Assembly (NCBI GenBank): GCA_021203745.1
Contig: JAJQAP010000050.1
Coordinates: forward strand, 1-64,000
Source of the DNA: Coprobacillus sp.
Lineage (GTDB): Bacteria; Bacillota_I; Bacilli_A; RFN20; CAG-826
Reading direction: 5' to 3'
DNA length: 64,000 bases
Under the pieces are notes generated by a model that did no database searches, was not told where the DNA came from, and saw nothing but the letters and a program-made list of their open reading frames with translations. This document shows, piece after piece, positions 18,541 to 27,397 of the stretch (positions are counted from its first letter, which is position 1; every line of letters starts with the position of its first letter). Made by a program: the position numbers and the translations under genes.

Positions 18541-18911
18541 GGGGTCGAATGGATTCGACGGTAGTTGTCTATCACTAATGGCAGCCGAGTGATGACGTAA
18601 TCATCAAACCCAAATAATAACTGGCAATAGTTATCAAAGAGAGGCTTCTCGCCCCTCATTCTCTGCCGCTCTAGCTTAATAATAAGTTATCGGCAGCGCC
18701 TCCTATCGACTTTAGTCTTTACTTGATAGGTAGGTGTCATACTAAAAGACTAGATAACTAAATGACTAATAATAGTTATTGAAATTCTATTAGTCTCGTC
18801 ACTGCAACAAGATGAAATGTTCACCAGTGATTAAAATCCTATTTCATCTAAGCTGTAGATGTTAATGGGGGACAATTATCGGACGCGGTTTCGATACCGC
18901 CGGCTCCACCA
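18541..18911 (+). ncRNA. ssrA: Transfer-messenger RNA (tmRNA)
   Basis: One-piece tmRNA of about 371 bases. The 5' end GGGGTCGAATGGATTCGACG and the 3' end with the T-arm GCGGTTTCGATACCGC followed by CGGCTCCACCA (CCA encoded) are diagnostic, and the ends pair as a tRNA-like acceptor. It rescues stalled ribosomes with SmpB, whose gene is at 59934. The tag frame is read here as starting at GGC 18623 and ending at three tandem in-frame TAA codons at 18677-18685: (A)GNSYQREASRPSFSAALA. The frame is inferred from its position and from alanine-rich ending; the ending ALA differs from the usual LAA. Confidence 0.95.
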
Positions 18912-18922
18912 AGAGAACATAG

Positions 18923-18941
18923 CTTAAATCTATGATTTAAG
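18923..18941 (+). other. Hairpin between tmRNA and degV
   Basis: CTTAAATC/GATTTAAG with a 3-base loop, 12 bases after the tmRNA CCA. No T run follows, so it may be a processing or weak termination signal for tmRNA rather than a full terminator. Confidence 0.4.
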
Positions 18942-18993
18942 TGCTAGATATATGGTATGTCTTTAAACAAAGAGGGAAAGAAAGGAGGTTATA

Positions 18994-19866
18994 ATGAAAA
19001 TTTGTTTAAGTACTGAAACGTTTGCAGATCTACCGGAAAAACTTATTAAAGAATTTAATGTAAGTATTATTCACTCATCCGTTATCTTTGGGACTGAAAT
19101 TAAAAAGGATGGGCTTGAATGTAATAGTCAAGATGTGTTCGACTATTACGACAAAACAGGAAAACTAGCCACAACAACCGCAATAAATGAAGCGGAATTC
19201 GATGAATACTTTGAAAACCTCTTGAAAGAGTATGATGAAGTTATTCATATATCATTCACTTCTAAATCATCATTAACATGCACTAACGCCATTTCAAGTA
19301 GTGAGAAATTTGGTGGGAAAGTCCAAGTTGTCGATTCATTATCTCTTTCAAGTGGTATTGCCCTTGAAGTCTGTAAGTGTCGCGATCTCATGAAAGAACA
19401 TCCAGATTGGGATGCAAAAAAATTAAAAGAATGCCTAGAGGATTATAGGCAGTATATACAAGCATCCTTTATCGTTAATACCCTTACCTACCTTTATAAA
19501 GGAGGAAGAGTCAAAGGACTTACCGCGGTAGTAGCAAATGTGTTAAGAATTAAACCTCAAATCATCCTCGTGGATGGTGATATGAAAACCGGTCACCGAT
19601 ACATGGGAAGTAAAGATGCTAAGATTATGGAGCAGTACGCAAAAGACATCTTCACCCAGTTCCCTAACCCTGATCTAGATAGAGTCTTTATCACCTATCC
19701 ATCAGCAAGTGATGAAACAGTAGAAACCGCAGTACGTATGTGTAAAGAAAGAGGATTCAAACACATATATAAGTGCTTCGCTGGCGCCACTATCTCTGCC
19801 CATTGCGGACCGAAGACAATTGGAATCTTATTTGCAAGTAAGGATCCAGTTAATTGGGGAAAGTAA
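18994..19866 (+). CDS. DegV family fatty-acid-binding protein
   Basis: A 290-residue DegV protein. Members bind a fatty acid and supply it to the FakA kinase for phospholipid synthesis. Family features seen: the N-terminal DLPEKLIKEFNVSIIHSSVIFG, TTTAINEAEFDEYFE, the ISFTSKSSLTCTNA segment, VDSLSLSSGIALEV near 110, and FIVNTLTYLYKGGRVKG near 155. A strong ribosome site AAAGAAAGGAGGT precedes the ATG. The fakA gene is not in this window, so the partner is not shown here. Confidence 0.92.
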   Translation: MKICLSTETFADLPEKLIKEFNVSIIHSSVIFGTEIKKDGLECNSQDVFDYYDKTGKLATTTAINEAEFDEYFENLLKEYDEVIHISFTSKSSLTCTNAISSSEKFGGKVQVVDSLSLSSGIALEVCKCRDLMKEHPDWDAKKLKECLEDYRQYIQASFIVNTLTYLYKGGRVKGLTAVVANVLRIKPQIILVDGDMKTGHRYMGSKDAKIMEQYAKDIFTQFPNPDLDRVFITYPSASDETVETAVRMCKERGFKHIYKCFAGATISAHCGPKTIGILFASKDPVNWGK

Positions 19867-19893
19867 TTTATCTTAAAAAATATTGTTCGGTAT

Positions 19894-20583
19894 TTATTTA
19901 GAAATTGTGGGAGCGTCTTCGCTCTCACTTTCTTTTTCCTTTTTTGTGCCGATTCTAAAAAACTTCTTAAAAGAGTTTGTTAACGTCGCAAAAGACCATT
20001 TCATGAAATACTGCAAGATAGCAATTACCTCAATAGGCACTCCAATAACAAAGATGAGGTAAAGGTATTCGTTATAGGCAAAGAAGTATGTTGTTACATA
20101 AATACAGGCTAGTGATGCCCAAATCAGTGCAGATACACTAAGAAGGACCGCAAACCTCTGCTTATACACTAAAGCGAATATATAGGCAATTAAACATGTC
20201 GGGACACTAGCCCAAACAAAGGTTAACCAAGAGCACTCAAATCTGCCATTTGAACCAATCATTAGGGGTACGTATATCGCTGTAGCGACCAGCCACACCG
20301 CGGCAATAGAGAGTAAAACGGTAATAAATCTTCTTCTAAATCGTCTTAATCTATATCTATTCTGCTTCTCTCTAAAAAAATCATTAACATTGATACCATA
20401 GAGATCTGCGATTGCTTTTAAAGTAATAATATCAGGATATGATTCCCCTCTTTCCCATTTAGAGACGTTTTTATCGGAATAATTTAACTTCTCGGCAAGT
20501 TCAAATTGGGTCATTCCATTGGCTTTTCGGTAGTAGACAAGGTTTTTTGCAATTATTTCTTTATAGTCTTTTTCTTTTGCCAT
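19894..20583 (-). CDS. XRE-family transcriptional regulator with C-terminal membrane domain
   Basis: A 229-residue protein: an N-terminal HTH_XRE domain (residues about 10-70; YYRKANGMTQFELAEKLNYS and NVSKWERGESYPDIITLKAI) followed by about four TM helices (about 85-105, 115-135, 142-160, 165-190) and a charged tail. Such membrane-tethered Xre regulators are common in Firmicutes but their signals are mostly unknown. It converges on degV. A TATAAT on the reverse strand lies 6 bases before its ATG, so its mRNA is predicted leaderless. Confidence 0.85.
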   Translation of the reverse strand: MAKEKDYKEIIAKNLVYYRKANGMTQFELAEKLNYSDKNVSKWERGESYPDIITLKAIADLYGINVNDFFREKQNRYRLRRFRRRFITVLLSIAAVWLVATAIYVPLMIGSNGRFECSWLTFVWASVPTCLIAYIFALVYKQRFAVLLSVSALIWASLACIYVTTYFFAYNEYLYLIFVIGVPIEVIAILQYFMKWSFATLTNSFKKFFRIGTKKEKESESEDAPTISK

Positions 20584-20589
20584 ACCCCT

Positions 20590-20595
20590 ATTATA
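20590..20595 (-). promoter_or_regulatory. -10 element of the XRE-family gene (leaderless)
   Basis: Reverse-strand TATAAT at 20595-20590, with only AGGGGT between it and the ATG at 20583. Transcription should begin at or beside the start codon. The 20600-20770 gap upstream is AT-rich and holds one copy of an 11-base motif also seen before oppA (see findings). Confidence 0.55.
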
Positions 20596-20778
20596 TTAGA
20601 CTTTTTTCTTTTTAGGTAATCATTTAACTCGTTTTAAAAAAATAAGCGTGAAGGTTAACTAAACTCTTTGTCTAGTAAAGGATAGAGAGAAATTCTACAC
20701 CTAAGAAGGTTTACAGTGTCTAAAGAAATAGAGAAAAAGAAATAACTTTAAATACCTAAATTATGATAAATTACTTGT

Positions 20779-20928
20779 ATGAATAATGAACAAGATTATC
20801 TACAGGAAGAAGAACTAACCGCTGAACAAGAGGTGGAAGTTTATGATATTTATGAAGAAATAGAAGAAGACTCTTCTCCCTTCATCGACTCCGACGAAGA
20901 ACTCTATCTTCTCGATGATGAAATTTAA
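20779..20928 (+). CDS. Small, very acidic protein (49 residues)
   Basis: A 49-codon frame starting MNNEQDYLQEEELTAEQE and ending YLLDDEI. About 20 of 49 residues are Asp or Glu and there are almost no basic ones. It begins 11 bases after a TATGAT and ends 27 bases before the patatin gene. The consistent codon use and absence of any competing frame support translation, but I recognise no family. DNA mimicry or chaperone binding would be guesses. It may be short enough to be absent from automatic annotation. Confidence 0.5.
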   Translation: MNNEQDYLQEEELTAEQEVEVYDIYEEIEEDSSPFIDSDEELYLLDDEI

Positions 20929-20955
20929 CTCGAAATGAGTATAATATAGGCTTAT

Positions 20956-21813
20956 ATGGAAAAAGCTTGTCTTGTTTTACAAGGTGGGGGTTTTCGTGGG
21001 GCGTTTACCGCGGGCGTTTTAGATGTTTTAAATGAGAACGAAATCGCGTTTGAAACCATTGTTGGTGTCTCTATCGGCGCACTCTGTCTTTGTAACTACA
21101 TCTCTAACCAACCATATAGATCTATCAATATCTTAAGAAATAGTTGTGAGGATCAAGTCCTCTCTTCTTATAATATGAAGTCTCGTTTAAAAGGTAAAAC
21201 ATACTCCTATGAGTATCTATTTACCTATAGTAATGATGTTGTTCCTCCCTTTGACTATGATAAGTTTTACTCCTCTAAGGTAAGATTTATCGCTGTGACA
21301 ACATCACTAGAATCAGGAAAGCCACAGTATACCGATATAAGTAGTGTTTCAAATCCCTTTGATGTTATCTTCGCCTCCGCGTCAATCCCTGCGATTAGTA
21401 AAGGTTATCTAGTCAATGGTGTTACCTCTTACGATGGAGGGACCTCTGACCCTATTCCTTATGAATACGCGAAAAGCCTAGGTTATGATAAGATACTTAT
21501 CATAGAAACACAGGAAAAGAGTTATAGAAAAGGACCAATGCCAAAAAAGAATATCCGAGAGAATAACTTGTACTTTAGAAAGCACAAAGAATATGCGAAA
21601 GCACTAAACGAATATAATAACGTGTATAATAAACAAGTAGATTATATAGAGAAAGAAGAAGAGAATGGACACAATTTTGTTTTACGTCCTTCTATAAATG
21701 CGTATATTTCTTTAAAATACCCAACGATAGAGAAGCTAAATGCTTTGTATGAAGATGGAAGAAAATGCGCTCTTGATAATCTAGAGAAAATAAGAGAATA
21801 TTTAAGTGAATAG
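20956..21813 (+). CDS. Patatin-like phospholipase
   Basis: A 285-residue lipid acyl hydrolase of the bacterial patatin group (RssA/YjjU-like). The oxyanion motif GGGFRG is at 10-15, the nucleophile elbow GVSIG at 37-41 (Ser39), and the dyad Asp lies in YDGGTSDPIP (Asp160). It lacks a signal peptide, so it acts in the cytosol or at the inner face of the membrane. A TATAAT at 20940-20945 lies 10 bases before the ATG, with no ribosome site, giving a leader of only a few bases. The next membrane protein follows after 2 bases. Confidence 0.9.
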   Translation: MEKACLVLQGGGFRGAFTAGVLDVLNENEIAFETIVGVSIGALCLCNYISNQPYRSINILRNSCEDQVLSSYNMKSRLKGKTYSYEYLFTYSNDVVPPFDYDKFYSSKVRFIAVTTSLESGKPQYTDISSVSNPFDVIFASASIPAISKGYLVNGVTSYDGGTSDPIPYEYAKSLGYDKILIIETQEKSYRKGPMPKKNIRENNLYFRKHKEYAKALNEYNNVYNKQVDYIEKEEENGHNFVLRPSINAYISLKYPTIEKLNALYEDGRKCALDNLEKIREYLSE

Positions 21814-21815
21814 TT

Positions 21816-22214
21816 ATGAAAGAGTCTTTAAAGAACTATAGAGTGTATATAGCGGCTATTATCCTCGTAATCGTGGGTCTTGGTGTGCCTTTCCTAGTAT
21901 TAGGGATTTCTCTCATCCCATCCTTTAATTTTAATCAATTTGAAGGCTATCCTTGGTTAATTGCGATTTTTATGGGAGTTTACTTTTTAATCGGTTTTCT
22001 CTGGGGAGATATTAAAGGGGCAACATACCGAAAAAAGAACAAAAACTATGATGGAGAGCTTCCAGAAGATATAAAGACGACATGTTGGTCAAGAAGATGG
22101 CCCTTTTTCCTTGCTGCGGCCCTACTTTTACTTGTTTTTATCGGAATTGATATATATTATGGTGTTGTAGGGCATTTCCCCTTTATCGTGACGAATATAA
22201 CTTCATTGTTATAG
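21816..22214 (+). CDS. Small membrane protein of unknown function
   Basis: A 132-residue protein with three predicted TM helices (about 9-32, 45-64, 90-110), separated by a Lys-rich loop (YRKKNKNYDGELPED). It begins 2 bases after the patatin stop, so it belongs to that operon. I recognise no family. It could help bring the patatin to the membrane, but that is only context. Confidence 0.65.
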   Translation: MKESLKNYRVYIAAIILVIVGLGVPFLVLGISLIPSFNFNQFEGYPWLIAIFMGVYFLIGFLWGDIKGATYRKKNKNYDGELPEDIKTTCWSRRWPFFLAAALLLLVFIGIDIYYGVVGHFPFIVTNITSLL

Positions 22215-22295
22215 ATAAACTTTCCAATTTACAGTGTCAAAAAATAGACTCCGGTTTACTCCTTTTTTATATTTTTAAAAAAAATAAAAAAACAA

Positions 22296-22324
22296 TTGTA
22301 TTTTAGTACGTCTCATTGTATTCT
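22296..22324 (+). promoter_or_regulatory. Candidate promoter of the opp operon
   Basis: TTGTAT (22296-22301), a 17-base spacer and TATTCT (22319-22324) predict a start near 22331 and a 44-base leader that carries the ribosome site AGAAAGGAGAAA before oppA. The stretch 22215-22290 is very AT-rich. Confidence 0.5.
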
Positions 22325-22374
22325 TTAATCTATCATTGTGATGGAAAATATACTAGAAAGGAGAAAACAAACAA

Positions 22375-24858
22375 ATGAAAGTAAGTAAATCAAAAACAAT
22401 CATGGCCCTTGCTCTTTGTGCGGTAACACTTGCAGGGACAAGTTGTAGTTCCGGCTACAAAACGTTTACGATTGAAAATGCACTTTATGGCATTAATGGC
22501 AAGACTGCTCGTGATACGTATAACGCATTCCTTGCAACATCAATTGATACCTTAAACTATCTCGATAGCCAAGAATCCGCGGATGCTGAACACTACGCGA
22601 ACTTTGTTGATGGACTTTTAGTCCACGATCAATATGGTATCCTTCAAAAGAATCTTGCTACAGAAGTAAGACATAATGCCGATTACACTAAGTTTGCTTT
22701 TACAGTCAAGGAAGGAGTCCCTTGGGTTAAATGGAATGGTTCTAACTACACAGTTGGAGGTAAAAAACAATACGTCTCCGCTCAAGACTTCTTAACAAGT
22801 GCAAAAGCAACCCTAACATATTCTAATGGTTCAAGTCTTTACTATTTAATTGCTCAATTTGTGAAAGGAGCAGAGGAATACTACTGGTATACATATGTTC
22901 TTGATGAAATTGCTCAAGGTGGTCGTACCGGATCGTCCCTAGCAAACGATAAGGACCGACAAGTTGAGATTATTATGAATGGCATTGAGGAAAACAACCC
23001 CACTGTCTATAACGCCTGGTATAAGGATAACCCAATTACTGTCGATGACCTTGATGATATCGCCAGTGGCGCTAGACTAGGTATTACTGTGGATGGAGTT
23101 ACCTCTAATGGTGGTGGTACAGTGACCTATGAACTCTATACAGCCGCCTCATTCTTCCCCACTATGTTTACCTATTCATGTTTCTTACCAACAAATGAAA
23201 CATTCTTAAACGATACAGGATTTGCTTCTTTTGGTAGCGCAAAAGATAAGATCCTCTACTGTGGTCCATATCTACTTAAAGACTACGATGAAACACAAGT
23301 TAACTATGTTAAAAACAATTCATATTGGAATAAAGACATCGTTCACCTTGAAAATATTCACTACACTGTCGCTCCAAGTACAATCGATGATGATTATACA
23401 AGAAATGCCTTTGAAAACGGACAAGTCGATGGATTTACAGTCTCATCTCGTGATGTCGCGGGATGGCAAAAATATATTACTGGACCAGATGGATCAGGCT
23501 CTATTGAAGATCCTTATGATCCAACAGTCTACTCAAGATGGCTTGATACCATCGGTAATATGTATGGTACAAACCTTGTCTTAGGTAGAGATAAGGAGAA
23601 TCGTGATTCCACTAACTGTATCTATACGACAGGGATAAAAAAAGACGATGTTGATAACACCGCAAGAGCGCTTTCCTTACAACCTGTAAGAAATGCTATT
23701 TTAAAGTCACTAGACTATGAATCCTATAACCAGTCTTATGGAGCGGAAGAAATTTATCAAACCCAATACATGGTTCATACATACGTTCCTAGAGGATTCG
23801 TTATTGATGATGATGGTAACGATTATGTGACTCACCATCTATATCAAGTCTATGCTGACCATCTTGGTATATACTCTGGCATTGATGAGTATGAAGCTGA
23901 TGGCACCATTGTCCCAGGTTCTGTCGCGGAGCTTCTTGAACCTGGTCAATATGCGACTAGACAACAAACTCCAGAACAGATTAAGGCCTTTGCAGAAGAA
24001 GCCAAAACCGCAATAGGTCTCTATAACGACATTTCAGAAAATAAAACAATCACCCTTCCAATTAAAGTGTCTGTTTACTGTTCATACTTTGATAGTGATT
24101 CAAGAGTCTTTACCAGTGAGACACTTGAAAGCATGAATGCTTGGATTAATGGATATTCAGTTAGAGAATATCGAGATCTTTCTGATGAAGATCTTGAAGA
24201 CCCAGATAAGATTTGGTGTACATTCCTCCCCACCGATAAAGTTACCTCTTCTAACTACGATGAAGTGACTCACAATGGTTACTTTGATCTTTCTATCGCT
24301 CAATGGGGATGGGGAGCAGACTATGGTGATCCACTCTCATATATGAACACCTATCGTATTGGTGGTGACTGGGCGGATGTCTTCCCTTACATTTCAGATG
24401 AAGAAACCGCTAACTACAACCTCGTTTATGACGCGTCTGGTAGTCCAAAGCTTGAATACACCAACCTCCTAGAAGAGTACACTGCAATTGTGGCACAAGG
24501 TGCTGCAGTTACCGATGATACCAACCAAAGATTTGATATCTTTGCGGAAGCAGAATATATGCTAGAACAAGAACTAGCAATCTATATGCCTCACTGTAAC
24601 TATGGTCAAGGTTGGGCGGTCTCTGTCAGTAGAACAATCGGTTACGAAATGCCAGCGGGTGCTTATGGTATTTCTGATGATAGACTTACTGGTATCTGGG
24701 TCCTCGATGAACTACTACAAAGCGACGAAAGAAAGCAAATCAAAGCGAACTTTGACGAGGCAAAAGAAGCATATATTCAAGAACTCAAAGATGCGAATAA
24801 CGGAAAGAGTTCTTCCCTAAACATTTATGATTTAAATGACTATCTCATTCCAGATTGA
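22375..24858 (+). CDS. oppA: Oligopeptide ABC transporter substrate-binding lipoprotein
   Basis: Extracytoplasmic family 5 solute-binding protein that captures peptides for the OppBCDF pore. The N terminus is a lipoprotein-type signal ending near Cys25 (LAGTSCSS; the lipobox is not the strict form). Family features include the N-terminal EVRHNADYTKFAFTVKEGV-type region, AFENGQVDGF, and WGWGADYGDPLSYMNTY near 645. At 827 residues it is much longer than the usual 530-600, as oppA of Mollicutes often is. It heads an operon with the two permeases, two ATPases and a surface LRR protein; a strong hairpin follows it. Confidence 0.9.
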   Translation: MKVSKSKTIMALALCAVTLAGTSCSSGYKTFTIENALYGINGKTARDTYNAFLATSIDTLNYLDSQESADAEHYANFVDGLLVHDQYGILQKNLATEVRHNADYTKFAFTVKEGVPWVKWNGSNYTVGGKKQYVSAQDFLTSAKATLTYSNGSSLYYLIAQFVKGAEEYYWYTYVLDEIAQGGRTGSSLANDKDRQVEIIMNGIEENNPTVYNAWYKDNPITVDDLDDIASGARLGITVDGVTSNGGGTVTYELYTAASFFPTMFTYSCFLPTNETFLNDTGFASFGSAKDKILYCGPYLLKDYDETQVNYVKNNSYWNKDIVHLENIHYTVAPSTIDDDYTRNAFENGQVDGFTVSSRDVAGWQKYITGPDGSGSIEDPYDPTVYSRWLDTIGNMYGTNLVLGRDKENRDSTNCIYTTGIKKDDVDNTARALSLQPVRNAILKSLDYESYNQSYGAEEIYQTQYMVHTYVPRGFVIDDDGNDYVTHHLYQVYADHLGIYSGIDEYEADGTIVPGSVAELLEPGQYATRQQTPEQIKAFAEEAKTAIGLYNDISENKTITLPIKVSVYCSYFDSDSRVFTSETLESMNAWINGYSVREYRDLSDEDLEDPDKIWCTFLPTDKVTSSNYDEVTHNGYFDLSIAQWGWGADYGDPLSYMNTYRIGGDWADVFPYISDEETANYNLVYDASGSPKLEYTNLLEEYTAIVAQGAAVTDDTNQRFDIFAEAEYMLEQELAIYMPHCNYGQGWAVSVSRTIGYEMPAGAYGISDDRLTGIWVLDELLQSDERKQIKANFDEAKEAYIQELKDANNGKSSSLNIYDLNDYLIPD

Positions 24859-24889
24859 TAATCTTTTCTAAATCATCATAATGAGAAAA

Positions 24890-24922
24890 GTAGCTAGTGG
24901 GCGAGTCTTGCCCACTAGCTAC
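24890..24922 (+). other. Strong intercistronic hairpin between oppA and oppB
   Basis: A perfect 13-base stem GTAGCTAGTGGGC/GCCCACTAGCTAC with loop GAGTCTT. No T run follows directly (GATCTCTT). Placed after the binding-protein gene, such hairpins typically protect the upstream message or partly stop transcription so that oppA is made in excess over the membrane parts. The role is inferred. Confidence 0.8.
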
Positions 24923-24945
24923 GATCTCTTAATAAGGAGTATTTA

Positions 24946-26115
24946 ATGACATCATATATAGTCGGCTACACAATAATCATACTAATCGTTTTGTTTATTG
25001 TTTTCTGTGTACTCGTCAAACGAAGAGTGCTTTTTGCTAATACTCCTTCCATGCAAAAAATATTTGCTCATCCTCTTCTCTTCTACTCATTCCGAAGACT
25101 AGGATCAGCCTTAATTTCTCTCATTCTCGCCATTTTGGTGACTTTCTTTTTAATTAGACTAGCCACTCCCGCGGATAACACTTGTTATAAACTCTTCTAC
25201 GATCCAAAAATCTCTGAACTAGTTTATAACCTTAGATGTGATAACTGGAAAGAGAACATGGGTTTCTCTGGAACGATGCTTCAGCAGTTAATTAACTACT
25301 TCTACGCTATCCTCCCATTCCCAAAAACCCTCTGTGTGACAGAAATTAACGTTGATCTTGGAATGTATACGATTACTGGATGTCGTAACTTTATCTTTGA
25401 CTTTGGTCGTATTTATAAGTTAGCAGGCTTTACCGATGGAGGTTTTGTCTGGGATTACATCCTGCCTAGAATGGGTGTTTCCTTTGAAATAGGGATTATT
25501 GCAGTGGTACTCGAGTTAGCCCTAGGTTATCCATTTGGTATTTTAATGGCTAAATACGAGAATGGATGGTTTGATAGGATAGGTAAAGCATACATTATTT
25601 CAGTGGATGCGATACCGGGTATTGCCTATTACTACATTTGGCTCGCACTACTTTGTTCAGTATTTATGCTGCCGATGACATACGATGCAGATAACTTCCT
25701 CTCCTGGCTTCCTGCTATCCTCACTATGGCCTTTACTGGTATGGCGGGGATTGGATTGTGGGTCAGACGTTATATGGTGGATGAATTTAACGCTGACTAT
25801 GTAAAGTTTGCTAGATCAAAAGGATTAAGTGAATCACGTATTCTTTGGGTACATATTTTAAGAAACGCTGTGGTCCCACTTGTTAGAACTTTCCCAAGTG
25901 CGGTTATCGGTGCTCTTCTAGGAACCTACTACCTAGAAAATATCTATGGTATACCAGGTATAGGTCAAGCAGTAATGGTGGCCATTAACTCCAATAACTC
26001 CTCATTACTGTCCGGTATTATCATCATTTCTGCCTTGCTGAGTATTCTCTCTTACTTATTAGGTGATATTGTGACTGCCTTGTGTGATCCAAGGATTAGT
26101 TTTACTAAGGAATAG
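24946..26115 (+). CDS. oppB: Oligopeptide ABC transporter permease OppB
   Basis: A 389-residue inner-membrane permease with the binding-protein-dependent transport signature in its C-terminal half: ADYVKFARSKGLSESRILW and the ending LENIYGIPGIGQAVMVAI. An extra N-terminal TM (2-24) precedes the usual first helix (about 55-75), and a large outside loop (about 78-175) separates it from the core. Ribosome site AAGGAGTATTT; 16 bases to oppC. It forms the channel with OppC. Confidence 0.93.
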   Translation: MTSYIVGYTIIILIVLFIVFCVLVKRRVLFANTPSMQKIFAHPLLFYSFRRLGSALISLILAILVTFFLIRLATPADNTCYKLFYDPKISELVYNLRCDNWKENMGFSGTMLQQLINYFYAILPFPKTLCVTEINVDLGMYTITGCRNFIFDFGRIYKLAGFTDGGFVWDYILPRMGVSFEIGIIAVVLELALGYPFGILMAKYENGWFDRIGKAYIISVDAIPGIAYYYIWLALLCSVFMLPMTYDADNFLSWLPAILTMAFTGMAGIGLWVRRYMVDEFNADYVKFARSKGLSESRILWVHILRNAVVPLVRTFPSAVIGALLGTYYLENIYGIPGIGQAVMVAINSNNSSLLSGIIIISALLSILSYLLGDIVTALCDPRISFTKE

Positions 26116-26130
26116 AAAGGAGGCCTTTTT

Positions 26131-27387
26131 ATGAGTGAAGATGAAAATAAAGAAAACCAACAATTAGAAACCCCCGTTGCTACTCCTGAAGTAAAGGAAG
26201 CTAAAAAAGAAGAGAAGCAACAGATTATCTACGCCCCAGGTAGAAAAAAGCAAAGACAGAAAAAAGCAAAAAAAGAGAAAAAAATTATCCTTGGCGATAA
26301 GTCTTATACAGAAGAGGATCTCTTCTCGACCTTTGAAGAAGATCCTAGAATGGCTTCCACTGTAAGTGTAGACTCTACAATTGACGCTAACCTCGATGAT
26401 CTATTTAAGGTTGTCGGCACTAACGAAGAGAATATCGAGCAACTCGATGCCGTTCCTTACTCCTACTGGAGAATGACTTTCTCCTATCTTTTCAAAAAAC
26501 CAATGGCCATTATTAGTGTGGTGATTATTGTTTTAATCATCCTTCTTGCTATCTTTGGGCCAATGATTCATTCATACGATCCAATCCTCGTTAGTCACGG
26601 AACTGTATTACGTAACCCTGATGGTGTGTTTACAGATGAACTGGTCGGAGGGTATTTAGGACCTAACTCTAAATACTGGTTTGGACTATGTGGGTCTAAC
26701 ATGGGTACATGGTTTGAAGGAACCGATATGTGGACTGATGTCTGGCTAGGAACAAGACTATCTCTAGTTCTTGGTACTGTCGTTGCCTTAATTGAAGTCG
26801 TTGTAGGTATCATTATCGGCGCTTTGTGGGGATATATAAGATGGCTAGATCCTATCCTTATTGAGGTACGAAACTTTATCAACAATATTCCTGAAATCCT
26901 TCTCGATATCTTACTTATGCAGTTCTTTACCCCTTATATGGCGGATTATGGTTTCTGGATCATTGTCTTGCTGCTTTCTATGTTTAGCTGGATTGGTCTA
27001 GCGGGTTTCGTTAGAAACCAAATCATCATCATCCGAAATAGAGAGTATAACATTGCCTCTCAGACGATGGGCACAAACACCGTCAATATGATTACGCATA
27101 ACCTCTTACCATACCTTATCAGTGTGATAGTTACCGATATAAGCACCGCAATTCCTGCGGCAATAAGCGCCGAAGTTGGTCTCTCCTTCTTCAATCTTTC
27201 CTTCAATATCGCGGATGGAGATATCACCCTTGGACAAGTTTTGACTCAAGCGGTTAATGGTACAGCATTCTTAAGCCATCCATACCTGCTGCTTGGTCCA
27301 TTTATCGTCATTATTCCTTTAACTGTAGGATTCTTCTATCTTGGACTGGCGCTGTCGGATGCTACCGATCCTAGGACACATAGATAA
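26131..27387 (+). CDS. oppC: Oligopeptide ABC transporter permease OppC
   Basis: The second channel subunit, 418 residues. The first 100 or so residues are a Lys/Glu-rich hydrophilic extension not usual for OppC; then a TM at about 127-150, an extracytoplasmic loop, and five more helices. The transport signature appears as NREYNIASQTMGTNTVNMI near 305. The ribosome site AGAAAGGAGGCC is very strong, and another directly after its stop serves oppD. Confidence 0.93.
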   Translation: MSEDENKENQQLETPVATPEVKEAKKEEKQQIIYAPGRKKQRQKKAKKEKKIILGDKSYTEEDLFSTFEEDPRMASTVSVDSTIDANLDDLFKVVGTNEENIEQLDAVPYSYWRMTFSYLFKKPMAIISVVIIVLIILLAIFGPMIHSYDPILVSHGTVLRNPDGVFTDELVGGYLGPNSKYWFGLCGSNMGTWFEGTDMWTDVWLGTRLSLVLGTVVALIEVVVGIIIGALWGYIRWLDPILIEVRNFINNIPEILLDILLMQFFTPYMADYGFWIIVLLLSMFSWIGLAGFVRNQIIIIRNREYNIASQTMGTNTVNMITHNLLPYLISVIVTDISTAIPAAISAEVGLSFFNLSFNIADGDITLGQVLTQAVNGTAFLSHPYLLLGPFIVIIPLTVGFFYLGLALSDATDPRTHR

Positions 27388-27397
27388 GGAGGTCTTT

